Assembly: GCF_000445995.2 (NCBI RefSeq)
Contig: NC_022080.4
Span: forward strand, 1,302,001 to 1,366,000
DNA length: 64,000 bases
Direction: 5' to 3'
From: Geobacillus genomosp. 3
GTDB taxonomy: Bacteria > Bacillota > Bacilli > Bacillales > Anoxybacillaceae
The notes under the pieces were generated by a model. The model had not been told where the DNA came from. It made no database searches and was given only the letters and a program-made list of their open reading frames with translations. The position numbers were made by a program, and so were the translations under genes. Positions 8,005-17,151 of the stretch are shown here, piece after piece (position 1 is the first letter of the stretch; each line of letters starts with the position of its first letter).

Positions 8005-8424
8005 ATGAAACGGGTAGGAAAGGACGATTTTGTTTCCGGATTTGTTCCGCACCACAATCATGGCTCAGTCGATTATACGTCCATCGAAGGCGGGCATGTC
8101 CATCAATGTTTGGATGTCACGTCGCCGCCGATTGTCACCGAGGATGGGAACCATATTCACTACGTCGAAGGCTATGTATTGTATGAAGATGGCCATACCC
8201 ATTACTACCGTGCCTATTCGGGGCCGGCCATTCCGGTCGGGAACGGAATGCACGTCCATTATTACGACTTTTATACGTCTGAAGATGCCGGACACCGCCA
8301 TCGCGTCACAGGAGTGGATCAACCGGCTCCTGGGACGCGGCGAACATTTAGGCGAAGCAGCTGTTGCCGCGGCTGTTTCGCTATTTTTATGGCATTGACT
8401 ATCCGTTTTGCCCATACATTATGA
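8005..8424 (+). CDS. ymaF: YmaF family protein
   Basis: 139-aa protein matching the small YmaF family of Bacillaceae, whose function is not known. It is rich in His and Tyr (VPHHNHGSV, GGHVHQCLD, GNHIHYVEGY, DGHTHYYRAY, GMHVHYYDFY, GHRHRVTG), with the HxH pairs spaced about 23-26 residues apart, as if built from five repeats of a beta-hairpin unit. Metal binding is a reasonable inference from the histidines. The frame is open upstream to 7837, but the ATG at 8005 after AGGGGGA gives the usual family length. The C-terminus is Cys- and Arg-rich (RRSSCCRGC). It lies 208 bp from the end of IS110 copy 2. Confidence 0.75.
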   Translation: MKRVGKDDFVSGFVPHHNHGSVDYTSIEGGHVHQCLDVTSPPIVTEDGNHIHYVEGYVLYEDGHTHYYRAYSGPAIPVGNGMHVHYYDFYTSEDAGHRHRVTGVDQPAPGTRRTFRRSSCCRGCFAIFMALTIRFAHTL

Positions 8425-8457
8425 AAAGAGAAGGAGACAAAACAAGGGGGAGAGAGC

Positions 8458-8940
8458 GTGCAATTTTACTACGGTCCACATATGCCGCTGCGTATTTTGG
8501 ATGAAATTGAATTTTGGAAGCATCAAGAAGAGGAGCATACGGTCGTCATTCGCGAGCTTGTGGCCGGATTGGAAGCGCCATATGTGGAAGCGTTGAAAAA
8601 GTGGGAAGAGGCGCTTTCGGCCACGCATCAGCAAGCGGTCCGCTACATTGAATCCGTCATTCGCGCGGCCTATTATATTCCTGCTCAACTGCACCAACAA
8701 GTGCTGCATTTCGTCTCCTACTGTCTGCAGCAAAGCCTTCAGTTCATTGAATTGTGCCGGCAAGTGAAAACGAACAGTGCGGCGGTAGGGCAAAATCCAA
8801 CCGCCAAAGTCGTGCTCGATCACATTATTCGTGAGTCGGAATACTTTATCGGCATCGCCCAACTGTTGCTGCAGGGGACCCACACCGCGCCGGCTGCGCC
8901 GCGAACCCATTCAGAAGGGGCATCACAAGATGGGCAGTAA
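8458..8940 (+). CDS. DUF2935 domain protein
   Basis: 160-aa all-helical protein opening with MPLRILDEIEFWKHQEEEH, the signature of DUF2935, a family in spore-forming Firmicutes with a four-helix-bundle, hemerythrin/ferritin-like appearance. E17, H21 and the EEEH cluster, and later His residues (HQQVLHF, DHIIRESEYF), could bind metal; the function is not established. Many relatives carry two such domains; this one has a single domain and a Pro/Ala/Gly-rich tail. The start is GTG at 8458, preceded by AAGGGGGAGAG. Confidence 0.7.
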   Translation: MQFYYGPHMPLRILDEIEFWKHQEEEHTVVIRELVAGLEAPYVEALKKWEEALSATHQQAVRYIESVIRAAYYIPAQLHQQVLHFVSYCLQQSLQFIELCRQVKTNSAAVGQNPTAKVVLDHIIRESEYFIGIAQLLLQGTHTAPAAPRTHSEGASQDGQ

Positions 8941-8997
8941 TCTTGGCGAATGAGGTGCTTTTCCTTATTCAGTACAAGCCGCAAGGAGGCAATGTCT

Positions 8998-9312
8998 GTG
9001 ATTGTTACAACGACCAATACGATTGAAGGAAACGAAATTGAGGAGTATCTCGGCATTGTAGCGGGCGAAGTGATTTTAGGCGCCAACGTCATCCGCGATT
9101 TTCTTGCCAGCATCACCGATATCATCGGCGGCCGGAGCGGGACGTATGAAAGCAAACTGGCCGAAGGGCGGGAGATGGCGATTAAGGAGATGATCAATAA
9201 AGCGAGGAACTTGGGAGCCAATGCGGTTGTTGGCGTGGATCTCGATTTTGAAACATTGCGCGATGGGATGATGATGTGCATTGCGACGGGAACGGCGGTG
9301 AAGGTGAAATAG
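8998..9312 (+). CDS. YbjQ/UPF0145 family protein
   Basis: About 104 aa: [10 protein letters not shown] at the N-terminus, [15 protein letters not shown], then [20 protein letters not shown] and a C-terminal beta strand with ATGTAVKVK. This is the full length of the UPF0145/YbjQ family, small pentameric dodecin/PsiE-like proteins of unknown function. AAGGAGG at 8983-8989 is 8 nt from GTG 8998, which I take as the start; an ATG at 8992 is only 2 nt from it and the frame is open to 8950. Confidence 0.8.
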   Translation: MIVTTTNTIEGNEIEEYLGIVAGEVILGANVIRDFLASITDIIGGRSGTYESKLAEGREMAIKEMINKARNLGANAVVGVDLDFETLRDGMMMCIATGTAVKVK

Positions 9313-9488
9313 CGGCGGAAACCCCAACGGTGATGGCGTATCAAATGAAATCGCAAGGTTAGGCGGCGGACGATGCTCCCCGCTTTTTTGTTGGCTGAGA
9401 AACTGTTTGCGGGGCGAAAATCAGGCAGGCGGGGCTTTTGGCTTTTTGCCGGACAGCCGCCATGTGGGCCTAATCCGGTAAAAACAAC

Positions 9489-9546
9489 TTGACAAGAACG
9501 AAGGGATGGGCATATGATGCACATATATGAACATATGCTCATATAT
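9489..9546 (+). promoter_or_regulatory. Promoter and ArsR/SmtB-type operator of the arsR-czcD operon
   Basis: TTGACA (9489-9494) and TATGAT (9513-9518) are 18 nt apart. Directly downstream, 9523-9546 is a 24-bp near-perfect palindrome with half sites ATATATGAACAT and ATGCTCATATAT (22 of 24 positions symmetrical). TGAACA-like dyads flanked by ATAT are the typical 12-2-12 sites of SmtB/CzrA repressors. The operator covers the expected transcription start, so the bound apo-repressor would block initiation. Confidence 0.8.
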
Positions 9547-9571
9547 TAGCAGATATAAGGTGGGGAATGCC

Positions 9572-9880
9572 ATGAAAATAGAAGATCATCTGTTTTTAGA
9601 AGCGGAGACAGTCGATGAAGTGTCGCGTCTATTTAAGGCGCTGGCGGATCCGACCCGGATCAAAATGCTGTATTTGTTATCGCAGGAAGAGTGCCATGTC
9701 GGCCATATCGCTGAGATGCTCGGCATGACGCAGTCGGCCGTTTCCCATCAGCTGGCGCTGCTGCGGAATTTGCGGCTCGTCAAATATCGGCGCGAGGGGA
9801 AGACGTTGGTGTATTCCTGCGACGATGACCATGTCATTTCGCTATTAAGACAGGCGATTGACCATGCACAACATCAATGA
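9572..9880 (+). CDS. ArsR/SmtB family metal-sensing repressor, CzrA-like
   Basis: 102-aa winged-helix repressor. The recognition helix reads MLGMTQSAVSHQLALLR. The C-terminal helix carries D85, H87, H98 and H101, exactly the DxH-x10-HxxH alpha-5 zinc/cobalt site of CzrA and SmtB; the CxC of arsenic/cadmium sensors is absent at alpha-3. It is therefore expected to release DNA when zinc or cobalt binds. The start ATG 9572 follows AAGGTGGGG; a longer frame from 9527 would run through the operator. It precedes czcD by 14 bp. Confidence 0.9.
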   Translation: MKIEDHLFLEAETVDEVSRLFKALADPTRIKMLYLLSQEECHVGHIAEMLGMTQSAVSHQLALLRNLRLVKYRREGKTLVYSCDDDHVISLLRQAIDHAQHQ

Positions 9881-9894
9881 GGGGGAGAAGATAG

Positions 9895-10821
9895 ATGCAT
9901 CACCATGCACACGGCCATTGCGGCCATCATCATGGTCATCATCATGATGGAAGAGGGGGAAATCAAAAGGGGCTGGCGATCGCCTTTGGCATTACGGTCG
10001 GAATTATGGTTCTGGAGTTTATCGGCGGCCTTGTGACGAACAGTCTCGCCCTTCTTTCCGATTCCGGCCATATGCTTAGCGACGCTGCTTCGCTTTTTTT
10101 GAGCTTAGTGGCGGCGTGGTTTGCGGCGAGGCCTCCATCGCCGAAGAGAACGTATGGGTTTTATCGCCTGGAAATTTTAGCGGCGCTCCTAAACGGCGTC
10201 ACATTGGTCGTGATGGCCGGCTGGATTGTCTGGGAGGCGATCGAGCGGTTCTCGCACCCGCCCGCGGTGGCGAGCGGTTCGATGATGTTGATTGCCGCTA
10301 TCGGGCTGTTGGCCAACGCGGCAAGCGCCTGGATGCTCGTGCGCAAAGGAAATGTGAACGACAACGTCAACGTCCGCAGCGCCTATCTTCATGTGCTCGG
10401 CGATGCGCTGGGCTCGGTCGGCGCGATCGCGGCCGGACTTGTGATGTGGCTGTTCGGCTGGTATGCGGCTGACCCGCTCGTTTCCGTATTCGTTGCCGTC
10501 TTGATTTTAAAAGGAGCGTTCGCCGTCATTAAGCAGACGGTGCATATTTTGATGGAAGGGACGCCTGCTGCCATTGATCAAACGGAAGTGAAAGCGGCGT
10601 TGGCGGCGATTGACGGGGTCATTGATGTCCACGATTTGCACATTTGGACGATTACGTCAGGCTTGGACTCATTAAGCTGCCATCTGCTGATCGAAGACGG
10701 CCGCGATGCCCAGGCGATTTTGCAGCGGGCGATTGATGTGGTGGAGACCCATTTTCATATTCGTCATGCGACGATTCAAATTGAGATGCCGCATATTCGC
10801 CACACGGAGATGGACGTGTAG
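9895..10821 (+). CDS. czcD: Cation diffusion facilitator, zinc/cobalt efflux (CzcD-like)
   Basis: 308-aa CDF transporter. A His-rich N-terminus (HHHAHGHCGHHHGHHH) precedes six membrane helices. The transport site residues are visible in TM2 (DSGHMLSD) and TM5 (HVLGDALGS), the HxxxD pattern that favours zinc. The C-terminal cytoplasmic domain contains HDLHIWTITSG, conserved in CzcD proteins. It exports Zn(II)/Co(II) with proton antiport. RBS GGGGGAGAAG precedes the ATG, and the gene is co-transcribed with the upstream repressor. Confidence 0.92.
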   Translation: MHHHAHGHCGHHHGHHHDGRGGNQKGLAIAFGITVGIMVLEFIGGLVTNSLALLSDSGHMLSDAASLFLSLVAAWFAARPPSPKRTYGFYRLEILAALLNGVTLVVMAGWIVWEAIERFSHPPAVASGSMMLIAAIGLLANAASAWMLVRKGNVNDNVNVRSAYLHVLGDALGSVGAIAAGLVMWLFGWYAADPLVSVFVAVLILKGAFAVIKQTVHILMEGTPAAIDQTEVKAALAAIDGVIDVHDLHIWTITSGLDSLSCHLLIEDGRDAQAILQRAIDVVETHFHIRHATIQIEMPHIRHTEMDV

Positions 10822-10849
10822 CGCGGGGGCTTGACGACGGCCCCCGCGC
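10821..10849. terminator. GC-rich hairpin between convergent czcD and cysL
   Basis: GCGCGGGGGC (10821-10830) pairs with GCCCCCGCGC (10840-10849). No U-run follows on either strand, so termination strength is uncertain. Confidence 0.45.
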
Positions 10850-11745
10850 TATTCATGTGCGCTTGCCCATGTTGTTTGCAATGTTTTTAGGAAAATATGC
10901 ATATTTTGCTTGTTTTCCATAATCGGAGAATAAATATAGGAAAGCATCCGGTGAAACGGCGGATGTGTTAAGCGAATCGCCGACAGGTGGCCGTGCTCGA
11001 TGTCACGGGCGACGACGCTGCGCGACAACAACGACAGGGCGTTGCCGTTGATCAACGTTTCTTTAATGCCTTGGTTGCTGCTGATGATCATAAGCGATTT
11101 TACCTTCAGCCCGTTCGAGCGGACGAAATGGTTGAAATATTCCCTTGTTCCGGATCCGACTTCGCGTGCCACCCATGCTTTGTTTTGCAGCTCGGCGATG
11201 GCCACCTCGTCTTTTTGTGCCAGCTCATGGCGGCTAGAGGCGACGATGACGAGCTCGTCTTGCATAAACGGGTGGACGGACAGCTCTTTTTCGTTCGTTT
11301 GTCCTTCGATTAAGCCGATATCGACTTGGTATGATTTGACGAGTTCGACGATTTCTTTCGTATTGCCGATCATGACTTCCAGCTCGAGCTCAGGGTAGCG
11401 TTGCTGGAAATCGAGCAAAAACGGCGGCAAAATATACTCCCCGATTGTAAAACTGGCGCCGATTTTCAACTCGCCTTTCACCGAGTGGTGATGCTCCAAA
11501 ATGTCTTGTTTCGTTTGTTCATAGAGTGCAATCATTTGTTTGGCGCGGTCGTACAACAGCTCGCCCGTCGGTGTCATGCGCAGTCGTTTCGGGGAGCGGA
11601 TGAACAGTTTCGTCTGAAACTCTTTCTCTAAATTTTTAATGTGCAAGCTGACGCTTGGCTGGGACAAATGGAGAATTTCCGCCGTTTTTGTGAAGTTTTT
11701 CACTTCTGCTAACGTAATGAACGTCTTCAACTCGTCGTAATACAT
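10849..11745 (-). CDS. cysL: LysR-type regulator of sulfite reductase genes (CysL-like)
   Basis: 298-aa LysR-type regulator: N-terminal HTH (FTKTAEILHLSQPSVSLHIKNLE) followed by a substrate-binding regulatory domain starting near LKIGASFTIGEYILP. B. subtilis CysL (formerly YwfK, about 299 aa) activates cysJI, and this gene is divergent from cysJI, which fixes the assignment. I chose the ATG at 11745 (MYYDELKTF) after GAGGGGTT; the upstream ATG at 11766 has no ribosome binding site. Confidence 0.85.
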   Translation of the reverse strand: MYYDELKTFITLAEVKNFTKTAEILHLSQPSVSLHIKNLEKEFQTKLFIRSPKRLRMTPTGELLYDRAKQMIALYEQTKQDILEHHHSVKGELKIGASFTIGEYILPPFLLDFQQRYPELELEVMIGNTKEIVELVKSYQVDIGLIEGQTNEKELSVHPFMQDELVIVASSRHELAQKDEVAIAELQNKAWVAREVGSGTREYFNHFVRSNGLKVKSLMIISSNQGIKETLINGNALSLLSRSVVARDIEHGHLSAIRLTHPPFHRMLSYIYSPIMENKQNMHIFLKTLQTTWASAHE

Positions 11746-11845
11746 TGGCCAACCCCTCGCATGCAATCCGACTGTTTTGTTGCGGATCGTTATTAGTGAT
11801 ATTAATAGTTTTGATAATTTATATTTATTTTACTAATGTTTTGTT

Positions 11846-11873
11846 TTGCGGTAAAGTGTAAATATGATATGAT
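11846..11873 (+). promoter_or_regulatory. Probable cysJI promoter in the CysL-cysJ intergenic region
   Basis: TTGCGG (11846-11851), a 16-nt spacer and TATGAT (11868-11873). The weak -35 fits activator dependence. The AT-rich stretch 11795-11840 upstream contains several T-N11-A type sites where CysL could bind. The leader to the TTG start is about 100 nt and includes a small GC-rich palindrome (AGGCGCCT); no known riboswitch was recognised. Confidence 0.45.
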
Positions 11874-11983
11874 ATTTAAAGTCTACTTGTTTTATAGGAA
11901 TAATGGAATTTAGGGGCAGGCGCCTGATTGGGCAAGGTGCGGCGCTGTTGTTCCGTTTATTTTAGATCAAGGGGTGGACACCG

Positions 11984-13807
11984 TTGCAGCTGCAAGTAAC
12001 CAACAGTCCGTTTAGCCAGGAGCAGATTGAGCTCCTGAACCGTTTGTTGCCGACGTTGACGCCAGCACAAAAGTTTTGGCTGAGCGGGTATTTGGCCGCT
12101 GCCGAGTCGGCAGTTGCTGTGCTTGACGTCGAAGCGCCCGCACTGCTTGTCGGGGGCGGGAAGCCGGTCTCAAAAGAAGTGACAGTTCTATACGGCTCAC
12201 AGACCGGCAATGCGCAAAAGCTGGCGGAAAAAGCCGGTAAAGCGCTGAAAGAGCGCGGTTTCGAGGCAAAAGTGTCGTCAATGCTTGACTTTAAGCCGAA
12301 TGAATTGAAGAAAGTCGAGACGCTGCTCATCGTCGTGAGCACACACGGAGAAGGCGATCCGCCGGATAATGCCGTGTCGTTTTACGAGTTTCTCCATAGC
12401 AAGCGGGCGCCGAAGCTAAATCATTTGCGCTTTTCCGTCTTGGCGCTTGGCGATACGTCATATGAACAATTTTGCCAGACAGGAAAAGATTTTGACAAGC
12501 GGCTCGAGGAACTCGGGGGAGAGCGGTTTTATCCGCGCGTCGACTGTGACGTCGACTACGAGGAAGCGGCGGCGAAATGGCTTGACGGCGTGCTTGGCGA
12601 GCTGAGCAAAGGAGCCAATGCCGAGGCCGCGCCAGTGTCGTCGGCTGCTGTAGCCGTGCCGAAAGCTGAACCGGCGGTCGTCTATTCGCGGAAAAACCCG
12701 TTCCCGGCCGAAGTGCTTGAAAACATCAACTTAAACGGCCGCGGATCGAACAAGGAAACGCGCCATCTCGAATTGTCGCTCGAGGGATCGGGATTGAAAT
12801 ACGAGCCGGGCGACGCGCTTGGCATCTTCCCGAAAAACGATCCGGAGCTTGTCGATCTCATCGTTCAGGAAATGAAATGGAATCCGGAAGAAACGGTGAC
12901 GATCGACAAAGACGGAGAAGTGCGGTCGCTGCGCGAGGCGCTTACGTCGCACTTTGAAATCACGGTCTTGACGAAAGCGCTGCTGCAAAAGCTTGCGCCG
13001 TTATCGAAAAACAGCGAACTTCAAACGCTTGTGGCACCAGGCAATGAGACGAAGCTGAAAGAATACGCCAAAGGCCGCGACTTATTGGATGCGTTCCGCG
13101 ACTTCGGCCCATGGGACGCGGCGCCGCAACAAGTCATCTCGATTTTGCGCAAAATGCCGCCGCGCCTGTACTCAATCGCAAGCAGTCTGGCAGCTTATCC
13201 GGATGAAGTGCATTTGACGATCGGCGCGGTTCGCTATGAATCATACGGGCGCCAGCGTAAAGGGGTGTGCTCGACGTTTTGCGCCGAACGCATTCAAATT
13301 GGCGACACACTGCCGGTCTTTATCCAGCCAAACGCCAACTTCAAACTGCCGAAAGACCCAGATACGCCGATCATCATGATCGGGCCGGGCACCGGGGTCG
13401 CGCCGTTCCGTGCCTTTATGCAGGAACGCGAAGCGACGGGCGCGAACGGAAAATCGTGGCTCTTCTTTGGCGATCAGCATTTTGTGACCGACTTCCTCTA
13501 TCAAACGGAATGGCAGGCGTGGCTGAAGAGCGGCGTGTTGACCAGAATGGATGTCGCCTTCTCGCGTGACACGGAAAGAAAAATATACGTCCAACACCGG
13601 ATGCTCGAGCGAAGCAAAGAGCTGTTTGGCTGGCTTGAGGATGGCGCCGTTGTCTACGTATGTGGCGACAAACAACACATGGCGCGCGACGTCCATCAAA
13701 CGTTGATCGAGATTATCGAAAAAGAAGGCGGAATGAGCCGCGAACAAGCCGAAGCATACGTCACTGAGATGCAAAAACAAAAACGGTACCAACGCGATGT
13801 ATATTAA
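11984..13807 (+). CDS. cysJ: Sulfite reductase [NADPH] flavoprotein, alpha subunit
   Basis: 607 aa, the usual length of CysJ. An N-terminal flavodoxin domain binds FMN (VLYGSQTGNAQKLAEK near residue 67, then VVSTHGEGDPPDN). The FAD domain has RLYSIASS and GVCSTF, and the NADPH domain has GPGTGVAPFRAFMQER and the terminal RYQRDVY. It moves electrons from NADPH via FAD and FMN to CysI. The start is TTG at 11984 with AAGGGGTGG about 7 nt upstream, as no ATG is suitably placed. cysI follows 27 bp later. Confidence 0.95.
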   Translation: MQLQVTNSPFSQEQIELLNRLLPTLTPAQKFWLSGYLAAAESAVAVLDVEAPALLVGGGKPVSKEVTVLYGSQTGNAQKLAEKAGKALKERGFEAKVSSMLDFKPNELKKVETLLIVVSTHGEGDPPDNAVSFYEFLHSKRAPKLNHLRFSVLALGDTSYEQFCQTGKDFDKRLEELGGERFYPRVDCDVDYEEAAAKWLDGVLGELSKGANAEAAPVSSAAVAVPKAEPAVVYSRKNPFPAEVLENINLNGRGSNKETRHLELSLEGSGLKYEPGDALGIFPKNDPELVDLIVQEMKWNPEETVTIDKDGEVRSLREALTSHFEITVLTKALLQKLAPLSKNSELQTLVAPGNETKLKEYAKGRDLLDAFRDFGPWDAAPQQVISILRKMPPRLYSIASSLAAYPDEVHLTIGAVRYESYGRQRKGVCSTFCAERIQIGDTLPVFIQPNANFKLPKDPDTPIIMIGPGTGVAPFRAFMQEREATGANGKSWLFFGDQHFVTDFLYQTEWQAWLKSGVLTRMDVAFSRDTERKIYVQHRMLERSKELFGWLEDGAVVYVCGDKQHMARDVHQTLIEIIEKEGGMSREQAEAYVTEMQKQKRYQRDVY

Positions 13808-13834
13808 ACCTCATGGAAAGGGAGTGGGCCAAAC

Positions 13835-15556
13835 ATGGCGAAAGTCATCTTAACCGCGCCGGACGGGCCGCCTAGCGATGTCGAGCGCATTAAACGGGAA
13901 AGCCGTTATTTGCGCGGTACGCTCGCGGAAACGATGGAAGATCCAATCAGCGCCGGCATTCCGGGCGATGACAACCGGCTGATGAAGTTCCATGGCAGCT
14001 ACTTGCAAGACGACCGGGATGTCCGCACCGAGCGGCAAAAACAAAAACTCGAACCCGCATACCAATTTATGGTTCGCGTTCGCACGCCGGGCGGGGTGGC
14101 GACGCCTGAGCAATGGCTCGTCATGGACGAGATCGCCCGCAAGTATGCGAACGGCACATTGAAGCTGACGACGCGTCAAGCGTTTCAACTGCATGGCATC
14201 TTAAAATGGAACATGAAAAAGACGATGCAAGCCATTAACCATGCGCTCATGACGACGCTTGCGGCGTGCGGCGACGTGAACCGGAATGTCATGTGCAACC
14301 CGAATCCGTATCAGTCGGAAGTGCATGCGGAAGTGTACGAATGGGCAAAACTGTTGAGCGATCATTTGTTGCCGCGCACCCGGGCGTACTACGAAATTTG
14401 GTTGGATGACGAAAAAGTGGCGGGCACACCGCCGGTTGACGGTGAAGAAGAACCGATTTACGGTCCGACGTATTTGCCGCGGAAGTTTAAAATCGGCATC
14501 GCCGTCCCGCCGTCCAACGACGTTGATGTCTTTTCACAAGACATCGGCTTGATTGCCATCGTGGAAGATGGCAGGCTCGCCGGGTTTAACGTCGCCATCG
14601 GCGGAGGCATGGGAATGACCCATGGCGATAAAACGACGTATCCGCAGCTCGCCAAAGTGATCGGCTTCTGCCGGCCGGATCAAGTCGTCGAGGTGGCGGA
14701 GAAAATCATGACCGTTCAGCGCGACTACGGAAACCGTTCGTCGCGTAAAAACGCCCGCTTCAAATACACAATTGACCGGCTTGGCTTGGAAACAGTGAAA
14801 GAAGAGATTGAACGCCGCCTCGGCTGGAAGCTCGGCGAAGCGCGCCCATACCATTTCGAGCATAACGGTGACCGCTACGGATGGGTCGAGGGCGTCAATG
14901 GGACGTGGCATTTTACGCTTTATGTGGAAGGCGGCCGCGTCAAAGATTACGATGATTACAAACTGATGACGGGCTTGCGGGAGATCGCCAAAGTTCATAC
15001 GGGCGATTTCCGGCTGACGCCAAACCAAAACTTAGTGATTGCGAACGTCACGAGCGAGAAAAAGAAAGAAATCGAAGCGTTGATTGCCGAATACGGCCTA
15101 ACCGACGGCAAACGGTACACTGCCTTGCGCCGCAACGCGCTCGCCTGTGTCGCCTTGCCGACGTGCGGTTTGGCGATGGCGGAAGCGGAACGGTACTTGC
15201 CGACATTGCTTGATAAAATCGAGGAAATTGTTGAGGAAAACGGTTTGCGCGACGAGGAAATCACGATCCGCATGACGGGCTGTCCGAACGGCTGCGCCCG
15301 CCATGTGCTCGCCGAGATCGCCTTCGTCGGCAAAGCGGTCGGCAAATACAACATGTACCTTGGCGCCGCATTCAATGGCACGCGCCTTGGCAAACTGTAC
15401 CGCGAAAACATCGGCGAAGATGAAATTTTGCGCGAACTGCGCGTCCTTTTGTCCCGCTATGCCAAAGAGCGTCTTGACGGCGAACACTTCGGCGACTTCG
15501 TCATCCGCGCCGGCATCGTCAAAGAAGTGACGGATGGGACGAATTTCCACGATTAA
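13835..15556 (+). CDS. cysI: Sulfite reductase hemoprotein, beta subunit
   Basis: 573-aa siroheme and [4Fe-4S] sulfite reductase that reduces sulfite to sulfide by six electrons. Cluster ligands are C438 and C444 ([16 protein letters not shown]) and C483 and C487 (TGCPNGCAR). Duplicate ferredoxin-reductase-like half domains are visible ([11 protein letters not shown] and [13 protein letters not shown]). RBS GGGAGTGG precedes the ATG. It is co-transcribed with cysJ and followed by a clear terminator. Confidence 0.96.
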   Translation: MAKVILTAPDGPPSDVERIKRESRYLRGTLAETMEDPISAGIPGDDNRLMKFHGSYLQDDRDVRTERQKQKLEPAYQFMVRVRTPGGVATPEQWLVMDEIARKYANGTLKLTTRQAFQLHGILKWNMKKTMQAINHALMTTLAACGDVNRNVMCNPNPYQSEVHAEVYEWAKLLSDHLLPRTRAYYEIWLDDEKVAGTPPVDGEEEPIYGPTYLPRKFKIGIAVPPSNDVDVFSQDIGLIAIVEDGRLAGFNVAIGGGMGMTHGDKTTYPQLAKVIGFCRPDQVVEVAEKIMTVQRDYGNRSSRKNARFKYTIDRLGLETVKEEIERRLGWKLGEARPYHFEHNGDRYGWVEGVNGTWHFTLYVEGGRVKDYDDYKLMTGLREIAKVHTGDFRLTPNQNLVIANVTSEKKKEIEALIAEYGLTDGKRYTALRRNALACVALPTCGLAMAEAERYLPTLLDKIEEIVEENGLRDEEITIRMTGCPNGCARHVLAEIAFVGKAVGKYNMYLGAAFNGTRLGKLYRENIGEDEILRELRVLLSRYAKERLDGEHFGDFVIRAGIVKEVTDGTNFHD

Positions 15557-15575
15557 GGCGATGCGGATCTATCCC

Positions 15576-15612
15576 AACCGGTCTCTCCATGTTGAGGGGA
15601 GGCCGGTTTTTG
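15576..15612 (+). terminator. Intrinsic terminator of cysJI
   Basis: AACCGGTCTCTCC pairs with GGGGAGGCCGGTT across a 6-7 nt loop and is followed by TTTTTGTTG. Confidence 0.8.
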
Positions 15613-15627
15613 TTGTTATTTTAATAA

Positions 15628-16068
15628 TGTATCCAAAAAGGGATTGAAGAAGGAGCAGCGCTGCTTTACGGCGGCCAGCGTTTGACAGACGGAGAAAGGG
15701 CGAAAGGGTTGTATGTGCAGCCGACGATCTTTGAACACGTATCGCCCGACATGACGATCGCCCGCGAAGAAATTTTTGGCCCTGTGCTCGCATTGATCCA
15801 AGTCGATACGTTCGAGGAAGCGATCACGCTGGCCAATGACACGCCATTTGGGTTGAGCGCCTCGATTTTCACGCAAAATATCGGAAAGATGCTCGCGTTT
15901 ATTCAAGACATCGAAGCCGGGCTTGTCCGCATTAATGAAGAAAGCGCAGGGGTTGAACTGCAAGCGCCGTTTGGCGGGATGAAGCAGTCCAGCTCCCACT
16001 CGCGGGAACAAGGACGGGCGGCCATCGAATTTTTCACCGCTTTGAAGACTGTATTGGTGAAAGGGTAA
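15628..16068 (+). pseudogene. Aldehyde dehydrogenase remnant (C-terminal ~145 codons)
   Basis: An open frame reads [18 protein letters not shown], then [55 protein letters not shown] and the tail [12 protein letters not shown]. This is the C-terminal third of an NAD(P)-dependent aldehyde dehydrogenase, closest in feel to 2-ketoglutarate-semialdehyde dehydrogenases. The N-terminal NAD-binding part, the catalytic Glu and the catalytic Cys are missing, and there is no start or RBS. The remnant begins right after the cysI terminator, suggesting a deletion joined here. Confidence 0.85.
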
Positions 16069-16080
16069 GAGACGAACGAA

Positions 16081-16112
16081 AGCGCTCTGCCGCTTTGGCA
16101 GGGCGCTTTTTG
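16081..16112 (+). terminator. Intrinsic terminator after the dehydrogenase remnant
   Basis: AAGCGCTCTGCC pairs with GGCAGGGCGCTT around a 5-nt loop, followed by TTT and GGTTT. It probably served the former dehydrogenase gene. Confidence 0.8.
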
Positions 16113-16198
16113 GTTTGCAGGGGGCGGCGATTGTCAGTGCGTGAGCGGTTCGCTTACAATAAAAGAAGAATAGGCCTGTGTGCGGGAGGGGAAGGGGA

Positions 16199-16777
16199 AT
16201 GAGCCGGCCGAATGAACAACACTGCTATACGTTAAGCGAATTTTTTTCGTTGGCAGGGGACGAGCGGATGGAGCTGTACGAAGGAACGATTGTGTTGATG
16301 TCTCCGGCTCCTTATGAACATGAAGGTGTAGTGGCCAATTTGATCGCCGAGTTTCGCATGGCGTTAAAAGGAACTCCTTGTCTTGTGTTCGGCAGCAACC
16401 TCCAAGTCGTCTTTTTGTTTGAAGACGAACAAAAAGGAAAGCAAAACGTGACGGTGTTGCCGGATCTATCCGTTATTTGCGACCGAACGAAACTGCGTCA
16501 AGGGCGGTGCTACGGCGCTCCCGATCTGGTGGTGGAAGTGTTGTCGCCAAGCACCGCCCGCAATGACCGGCTGCTTAAGCGCCATTATTATGAAAAAGCG
16601 GGAGTCCGTGAGTATTGGCTTGTCGATTACCAGCATAAGATGATGGAAAAGTACGGATTGCATCTAAAAGGATTTGATCTTGAGGATGTATATGACATTT
16701 CGAATCCATCCGCAGCCTCAACGCTGTTTTCCAAAGTGAAGTTTTTAGTGAACGATGCGTTTTCCTTTTTGTTGTAA
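16199..16777 (+). CDS. Uma2 family (DUF820) putative endonuclease
   Basis: 192-aa protein of the Uma2/DUF820 family with a PD-(D/E)xK nuclease fold. Motifs: MELYEGTIVLMSPAP, VLPDLSVICD, GAPDLVVEVLSPSTARND and YYEKAGVREYWLVDYQ. The acidic E/D residues and the Glu of VVEVLSP match the predicted active site. The biological role of the family is not established; members are often near mobile DNA. The ATG 16199 follows GGGAGGGGAAGGGG. A second member is at 38685. Confidence 0.8.
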   Translation: MSRPNEQHCYTLSEFFSLAGDERMELYEGTIVLMSPAPYEHEGVVANLIAEFRMALKGTPCLVFGSNLQVVFLFEDEQKGKQNVTVLPDLSVICDRTKLRQGRCYGAPDLVVEVLSPSTARNDRLLKRHYYEKAGVREYWLVDYQHKMMEKYGLHLKGFDLEDVYDISNPSAASTLFSKVKFLVNDAFSFLL

Positions 16778-16787
16778 ATACGACAAC

Positions 16788-16813
16788 GCCACGCAACGCC
16801 GCGTGGCCTTTTT
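16788..16813 (+). terminator. Intrinsic terminator of the Uma2 gene
   Basis: GCCACGC pairs with GCGTGGC around a 6-nt loop, followed by CTTTTT. Confidence 0.75.
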
Positions 16814-16912
16814 AACCTTCTATTTCTAAACATAGATGTACCGAACGGAGGAGAGGATCGGTTGTGGCTCATTGGAAATAAGGGGAAACAGATGAAAAAA
16901 TGCGAAAATCAG

Positions 16913-16970
16913 TTGACAATGATAATTCTTATCAATTAAAATATGTTTGTGAAAATGATAATCTTTCTCT
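16913..16970 (+). promoter_or_regulatory. Fur-controlled promoter of the siderophore transporter
   Basis: TTGACA (16913-16918), 18 nt, TAAAAT (16937-16942). Between them TGATAATTCTTATCA (16920-16934) matches the 7-1-7 Fur consensus at 14 of 15 positions. A second partial site starts at TGATAAT (16956-16962), covering the start of transcription. Iron-loaded Fur should repress. The leader to yclN is about 200 nt with no known RNA motif. Confidence 0.85.
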
Positions 16971-17151
16971 TTTTGAAGATAGATGAATTAAACTGAAACA
17001 TTCAATGGGTTTGTCGTATCATGTTAGAAATTAGTTTTTATGAAAGAAGAATCAATACTAATAAATGGTGTATAGCCAAAACTAGTTCTTTCGCTTCAAC
17101 ATGTGATGTTTTTGGAGCGTTGTACAGAATGAAATGACAGGATGAGAGACG

